A DNA stretch of 10,228 bases, from contig CAITEM010000197.1 in NCBI GenBank assembly GCA_903891395.1, forward strand, positions 1 through 10,228, in the 5' to 3' direction. The notes beneath the pieces are model-generated. The model saw nothing but the letters and a program-made list of their open reading frames with translations, was not told the DNA's origin and made no database searches. This DNA comes from an uncultured Hyphomicrobiales bacterium. Its GTDB lineage: Bacteria; Pseudomonadota; Alphaproteobacteria; Rhizobiales; Xanthobacteraceae. Of this stretch, positions 5,664 through 10,228 are shown one piece after another (the stretch's first letter is position 1; the number at the start of each line of letters is the position of its first letter). Both the position numbers and the translations under genes were made by a program.

Positions 5664-7137
5664 GGCTTTGCCCGCGGGTCCCCTCGGCGTTGCCGGCAAA
5701 CGCGGCAACGCCGAGGTGCTGGTCGGCATCGACGACACCGCGGAACGGCGCGGCCTGCACATCGGCCTCGGGCTGGCGCAGGCGCGCGCCATGCATCCGG
5801 CGCTCGACGTCGTGCCGGAAGACGCCGGCGCCGATGCCGGTTTGCTGGAAAGCATCGCCGACTGGTGCCTGCGCTACACGCCGCTGGTCGCCTGCGACGC
5901 ACCCGACGGGCTGCTGCTCGACATCACCGGCTGTACCCATTTGTACAATGGCGAGCACGCACTGGTCGCCGATCTCGCCGGCCGCATCGAGCGCGCCGGT
6001 TTTGCCTATCGCCTCGCCATTGCCGGCACCATCGGCGCCGCCTGGGCCGCCGCGCATTATGGCAAGCCGGAAAGCTATGCCAGCGGCGAGGAACGCGCGG
6101 TGCTGGCGCCGCTGCCGCTTGGCGCGCTGCGGCTGCCGCCGGCGACCGTGGCGGCATTGGCGCGCGTAGGCCTTAAGCGCATCGGCGACATCCTCCCCCT
6201 CCCGCGCGCGCCGTTGACCGCCCGTTTCGGCAGCGACCTTATGCGCCAGCTCGACCGCGCGCTCGGCGCCGAGCACGAGCCGCTCAGTCCCCGGCTGCCG
6301 GTCGCGCCTTATGTCACCGAGGAGCGCTTCGCCGAACCGATCGGCCGCGAGGAAGATGTGCTGGGCACCATTGAGAAGCTAGCAGTGCGATTAGCCTTCG
6401 TGCTGGAGCGGCGCGGCGACGGTGCGCGGCGTCTCGAACTCGCTTTATTCCGTACCGATGGCGAGGTGCGCCGCATTGCCGCCGGCACATCGCGGCCGTT
6501 GCGCAATCCGCACGACATCCGCACGCTGTTCAGCGAACGGCTGGCGGCACTGGCCGATGCGCTCGATCCCGGCTTCGGTTTCGATATGGCGCGGCTGTCG
6601 GTGATGGTGGCCGAGCCTGCGCCGCCCGAGCAGATCGGCATGGGCGGTGCGGAGGACGCCATTGAAATCGGCCGTTTGGCCGACCGCCTCAGCGCACGAC
6701 TCGGCGCCCAACGTGTGCGCCGCCTGATCGCACTGGACAGCCACATTCCTGAACTCGCCGCCGCCACCGTCCCGGTGCAGGCAGCCGCAAAGGATGACGG
6801 CTGGGCAGCGTTCTGCCGCCATCGCACCGAGGCCGAACTGCCGCCGCGGCCGTTGCGGCTGCTGATGCGGCCGGAGCCAATCGAAGCGGTGGCCGAAGTA
6901 CCGGACGGCCCGCCCTTGCGGTTCAAATGGCGTCGCGCGTTTCACGACGTGATCGCCGCCGAAGGCCCCGAGCGCATCGAGGGCGCATGGTGGAGCGAGC
7001 ACGGCGGACCTGCGCGTGACTATTTCCGCGTCGAGGACAAAGCGGGACTTCGGTTCTGGCTTTTCCGCGCCGGGCTCTATCGCGATTTCGCGCCGGGCTC
7101 GGCGCCAAATTGGTTCCTGCACGGGACGTATGCGTGA
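5569..7137 (+). CDS. imuB: ImuB, non-catalytic Y-family polymerase homologue
   Basis: This 522-residue protein has the fold of DinB/UmuC-type polymerases but lacks the catalytic carboxylates. The N-terminal LCLWLRRLSTDR (10-21) has no DMDAFF-type aspartate, and the SxDE region reads APDGLLLDITG (111-121). The helix-hairpin-helix (about 192-215, LARVGLKRIGDILPLP) and little-finger region (about 245-350) follow. The C-terminal tail, specific to ImuB, runs to WFLHGTYA. ImuB is known to act as the hub that joins DnaE2, ImuA and the beta sliding clamp. I do not assign a clamp-binding motif here. ATG 5569 was chosen because GGAG (5557-5560) is 8 nt upstream; a GTG at 5560 is an alternative. Translation is probably coupled to imuA through the 95-nt overlap, and dnaE2 starts 16 nt after the stop. 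Confidence 0.93.
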   Translation: MSASSSQRLLCLWLRRLSTDRIVRHRLATSREALPAGPLGVAGKRGNAEVLVGIDDTAERRGLHIGLGLAQARAMHPALDVVPEDAGADAGLLESIADWCLRYTPLVACDAPDGLLLDITGCTHLYNGEHALVADLAGRIERAGFAYRLAIAGTIGAAWAAAHYGKPESYASGEERAVLAPLPLGALRLPPATVAALARVGLKRIGDILPLPRAPLTARFGSDLMRQLDRALGAEHEPLSPRLPVAPYVTEERFAEPIGREEDVLGTIEKLAVRLAFVLERRGDGARRLELALFRTDGEVRRIAAGTSRPLRNPHDIRTLFSERLAALADALDPGFGFDMARLSVMVAEPAPPEQIGMGGAEDAIEIGRLADRLSARLGAQRVRRLIALDSHIPELAAATVPVQAAAKDDGWAAFCRHRTEAELPPRPLRLLMRPEPIEAVAEVPDGPPLRFKWRRAFHDVIAAEGPERIEGAWWSEHGGPARDYFRVEDKAGLRFWLFRAGLYRDFAPGSAPNWFLHGTYA

Positions 7138-7153
7138 ATGCTGCGAGTGAGTC

Positions 7154-10100
7154 ATGCGTTACATCGAATTCGCCACCGCCTCGAACTTCTCGTTTCTGCG
7201 TGGAGCGTCGCATCCTGAAGAACTGATGATGCAGGCGGCCCATCTAAGCCTCGCCGGCCTGGGTCTGTGCGACCGCAACTCCGTCGCCGGCGTGGTGCGC
7301 GCGCATCTAGCCAAGCGCGAGCACAAACTAGCACTGAAATATCATCCCGGCGCGCGGCTGGTGTTTGCGGACGGCACGCCGGACATTCTCGTCTACCCGC
7401 GCGACCGCCCCGGCTGGGGCCGGCTCACGCGACTGCTGACTGTCGGCAATCTGCGCGGCAAGAAGGGCGAATGCATTCTCCACCTCGACGACCTGATTGC
7501 CCATGCGTTCGGGCTGGAGATGATCGCGATGGGTGGGAACGCAACATTACTCGCTAAATTGCGTACCTACGCTCCCGGCCGCGTGCGGCTGGCCGCCTCG
7601 ATGCTTTATCGCGGGGGCGACCGAGCACGGCTGGCACGGCTCAAGAAGACCGCGCGCGAGGCGCAGGTGCCGCTGATCGCCATCAACGACGTGCATATGC
7701 ATCATCCCGACCGGCGGCCTTTGGCCGACGTGCTCACTTGCATCCGCGAGAAAACGACCATCGACCGCGCCGGCCGCAAGCTTGCCGCTAATGCCGAGCG
7801 ATTCTTGAAGCCGGCCGTTGAAATGGCGCGACTGTTCCGCGATGCGCCGGAGGCGATCGAAGAGACGCTGGTGCTCAGCGACGCCCTGACCTTCTCACTC
7901 GACGACCTGAAATATGACTATCCCGACGAAGCGATTGAAGGCTTCTCAACACCGCAATCAGCGCTCGCGCATCTTGCTTATGAAGGCGCCAAAGAGCGCT
8001 ATCCCGGCAGCATCCCGGCGAAAGTACTGCTCGGCATCGAACATGAACTCGAACTGATCGCGGAGCGGAAATACGCGCCCTATTTCCTCACTGTGAACCA
8101 TATCATTCATTATGCCCGCTCGAAGGGCATTCTCTGTCAAGGACGCGGCTCAGCGGCCAATTCCACCATTTGTTACTGTCTCCGTATCACTGAGGTCGAT
8201 CCCGAACGCAACGATCTACTATTCGAGCGATTCATCTCTACCGAACGGGACGAACCGCCCGATATCGACGTCGATTTCGAACACGAACGGCGCGAAGAGG
8301 TCATTCAATATATTTATGAAAGATACGGGAAGCATCACGCCGGCATCGCCGCCACGGTGATCTGCTATCGCGGACGTTCGGCCATCCGCGAAGTCGGCAA
8401 GGCTTTCGGCTTGAGCGAAGACACCATCGGGGCGCTGTCATCCTCGATTTGGGGCAGCGGCGGCGGCGATGTGGCCAAAGCCGATATCGCCCGCACCGGG
8501 CTGGACCTGGACAGCAACCGCGTTCAGCAGATCACGGCCTTGGCGCAAGAGATCAATGGCTTCCCGCGTCACCTGTCGCAGCATGTCGGCGGCTTCGTCA
8601 TCACCCGCAGCCGGCTCGACGAAGTCATGCCGATCGGTAACGGCGCGATGGACCAGCGCACTTTTGTCGAGTGGGACAAGAATGACCTGGATGCACTCGA
8701 CATTTTGAAGATCGATGTGCTCGGTCTCGGAATGCTGTCGTGCCTTCGCAAAGCATTCGACTTGATGAAGAGTCACTACAATAAACCATTGACGCTTGCC
8801 GGCATTCTTACCCCCGAAGATGCCGCGGTTTACCGCATGTTGTCCCATGCGGATTCGCTCGGCGTGTTCCAGGTTGAAAGCCGCGCGCAGATGAGCATGC
8901 TGCCGCGTCTGAGACCGGAAAAATTCTACGATCTTGTCATCGAAGTCGCGATCGTGCGCCCGGGCCCGATCCAAGGCAATATGGTCCATCCTTATCTGCT
9001 GCGCAGACAGAATCCGGAAGCGGTCCGCTATCCATCGAAAGACCTTGAATCAGTGCTGGCGAAAACGCTTGGCGTGCCGCTGTTCCAGGAGCAGGCGATG
9101 AAGATCGCCATCGTCGCCGGCGGCTTCACACCGGGCGAAGCCGACCAGTTGCGCCGCGCCATGGCGACTTTCAAGCGCGCCGGCACCATCGGCACGTTCC
9201 GCGACAAGATGGTCAACGGCATGCTCGAAAGAGACTATTCGCGCGAATTCGCCGAACGCTGTTTCAGCCAGATCGAGGGTTTCGGCGAATACGGCTTCCC
9301 GGAGAGCCATGCCGCCAGTTTCGCGTTGCTGGTTTACGCCTCGGCCTGGCTCAAGTGCCATTATCCGGATGTATTTGCGGCGGCGTTGTTGAACGCGCAA
9401 CCGATGGGCTTCTATGCACCGGCGCAGATCGTGCGCGATGCGCGCGACCACGGCGCCGAGGTGCGGGCACCGGACGTCAATCATTCGGACTGGGACTCGA
9501 CGCTTGAGACCGGCCCGCGCGCCGCCGAGCATCTGCACGATCTGCATCGCGACATGCGCGACGACATCCACACGACGCATGCGCTGCGGCTGGGCTTGCG
9601 CGAGATCAAAGGAATTGCGGAAGACGACGCGAAGCTAATCGTGGCGAAACGCAGCGCGAACTATGATTCGGTCCGCGACGTCTGGCTGCGCACCGGATTA
9701 TCGCCACGCGTGCTGGAGCGATTGGCCGACGCGGATGTCTTTCATTCGCTCGGTCTGACGCGGCGCGAGGCGTTGTGGGCGGCCAAGGCGCTCGGCCGCG
9801 TCGGCGACAGCGAGGATGATCTGCCGTTGTTTGGTCCCGCTGTCATACGCCGCGACGGCAGAGTATCCGGCACTTCAGAACCAAGAGGTGGATCGCCCGC
9901 CGGCGCGTACGATGACACTCTGAGGATGGGCGAACCCGACGTGCACTTGCCGCCCATGCCGCTCGGCGAGGAAGTCGTCAACGACTACCGTTTCCTGAGG
10001 CTGTCGCTGCGCGCGCACCCGGCGCAATTCCTGCGCGCCGATCTCACCCAGCGCGGCATCATTCACAACGAAACGCTGCGCAATCTCAAGACCGGTACGC

Positions 10101-10228
10101 GGGTGAAGATTTCCGGCCTGGTCACATGCCGGCAACGTCCAGGCTCGGCCAACGGCGTGGTGTTCATGACCATCGAGGACGAAAGCGCGGTCGCCAACGT
10201 CATCGTCTGGCCGCGCACCTTTGAGCGC
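7154..10228 (+). CDS. dnaE2: DnaE2, error-prone DNA polymerase III alpha subunit (3' end beyond window)
   Basis: An uninterrupted frame of 1025 codons runs to the window edge. It encodes the C-family polymerase that performs damage-induced translesion synthesis. An N-terminal PHP-like domain (about 1-200) opens with SNFSFLRGASHPEEL; the usual early metal-binding histidine is absent (EFATAS at 5-10). The palm has PPDIDVDFEHERREE with Asp370 and Asp372, and the third catalytic aspartate is Asp521 in LKIDVLGLG, matching D401, D403 and D555 of E. coli DnaE. RGSAANS (331-337) and GFGEYGFPESHAASFA (709-724) are strong DnaE2 blocks. DDLPLF (888-893) resembles a clamp-binding motif. An OB fold begins near 980 (GTRVKISGLV). 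The family is usually about 1050-1150 residues, so roughly the last tenth or less is missing. ATG 7154 has only a weak GAGTGAG (7145-7151) before it. It is third in the LexA-controlled operon. Confidence 0.95.
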   Translation, partial: MRYIEFATASNFSFLRGASHPEELMMQAAHLSLAGLGLCDRNSVAGVVRAHLAKREHKLALKYHPGARLVFADGTPDILVYPRDRPGWGRLTRLLTVGNLRGKKGECILHLDDLIAHAFGLEMIAMGGNATLLAKLRTYAPGRVRLAASMLYRGGDRARLARLKKTAREAQVPLIAINDVHMHHPDRRPLADVLTCIREKTTIDRAGRKLAANAERFLKPAVEMARLFRDAPEAIEETLVLSDALTFSLDDLKYDYPDEAIEGFSTPQSALAHLAYEGAKERYPGSIPAKVLLGIEHELELIAERKYAPYFLTVNHIIHYARSKGILCQGRGSAANSTICYCLRITEVDPERNDLLFERFISTERDEPPDIDVDFEHERREEVIQYIYERYGKHHAGIAATVICYRGRSAIREVGKAFGLSEDTIGALSSSIWGSGGGDVAKADIARTGLDLDSNRVQQITALAQEINGFPRHLSQHVGGFVITRSRLDEVMPIGNGAMDQRTFVEWDKNDLDALDILKIDVLGLGMLSCLRKAFDLMKSHYNKPLTLAGILTPEDAAVYRMLSHADSLGVFQVESRAQMSMLPRLRPEKFYDLVIEVAIVRPGPIQGNMVHPYLLRRQNPEAVRYPSKDLESVLAKTLGVPLFQEQAMKIAIVAGGFTPGEADQLRRAMATFKRAGTIGTFRDKMVNGMLERDYSREFAERCFSQIEGFGEYGFPESHAASFALLVYASAWLKCHYPDVFAAALLNAQPMGFYAPAQIVRDARDHGAEVRAPDVNHSDWDSTLETGPRAAEHLHDLHRDMRDDIHTTHALRLGLREIKGIAEDDAKLIVAKRSANYDSVRDVWLRTGLSPRVLERLADADVFHSLGLTRREALWAAKALGRVGDSEDDLPLFGPAVIRRDGRVSGTSEPRGGSPAGAYDDTLRMGEPDVHLPPMPLGEEVVNDYRFLRLSLRAHPAQFLRADLTQRGIIHNETLRNLKTGTRVKISGLVTCRQRPGSANGVVFMTIEDESAVANVIVWPRTFER

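Noticed and set aside
4908..5855. Minus-strand open frame (315 codons) opposite imuA and imuB
   Set aside because: Composition is arginine and alanine rich without motifs; it is a shadow of the imu genes.
1..10228. CRISPR array, insertion sequence ends or attachment sites
   Set aside because: No regularly spaced direct repeats, transposase motifs or long terminal inverted repeats were seen on reading both strands.

Overview
The window is high-GC DNA with dense coding, probably from the Rhizobiales branch of the Alphaproteobacteria. Two things support this. The SOS operon carries the alphaproteobacterial LexA site (GAAC-N7-GAAC, the reverse of GTTC-N7-GTTC), and it encodes the imuA-imuB-dnaE2 mutagenesis cassette. 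The gene families in the rest of the window fit the same group. I cannot name a genus from sequence reading alone.

Layout. Positions 1-107 hold no gene I can support, only a GC-rich palindrome of the dispersed-repeat type. Positions 108-965 encode a helix-turn-helix protein with no ATG start before its DNA-binding domain. A small HNH nuclease gene (895-1398) overlaps its 3' end and is visibly less GC-rich than the rest. On the minus strand, 1478-3169 encodes a cyclic-nucleotide-binding-domain / thioredoxin-reductase-like flavoprotein without the redox CxxC. Divergent from it across a 124-bp gap, 3294-4520 encodes an alpha/beta-hydrolase fused to an OsmC-type peroxidase domain. Together these two look like an oxidative-stress or thiol-redox locus.

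The 393-bp stretch 4521-4913 holds two strong stem-loops, a possible 33-residue membrane peptide, and the promoter and LexA operator of the last operon. That operon is imuA (4914-5663), imuB (5569-7137) and dnaE2 (7154 to the window edge, truncated). They are tightly packed: imuA and imuB overlap by 95 nt, and 16 nt separate imuB from dnaE2. This is the inducible translesion 'mutasome'. DnaE2 is the catalytic polymerase, ImuB is a non-catalytic Y-family scaffold, and ImuA is a RecA-like accessory protein. Its control by LexA can be read directly from the sequence.

I did not find a convincing wholly new system. The points most worth following are the HTH/HNH pair at the left, the cysteine-less reductase facing the OsmC fusion, the long imuA/imuB overlap, and the drop in GC inside dnaE2 around its catalytic residues.
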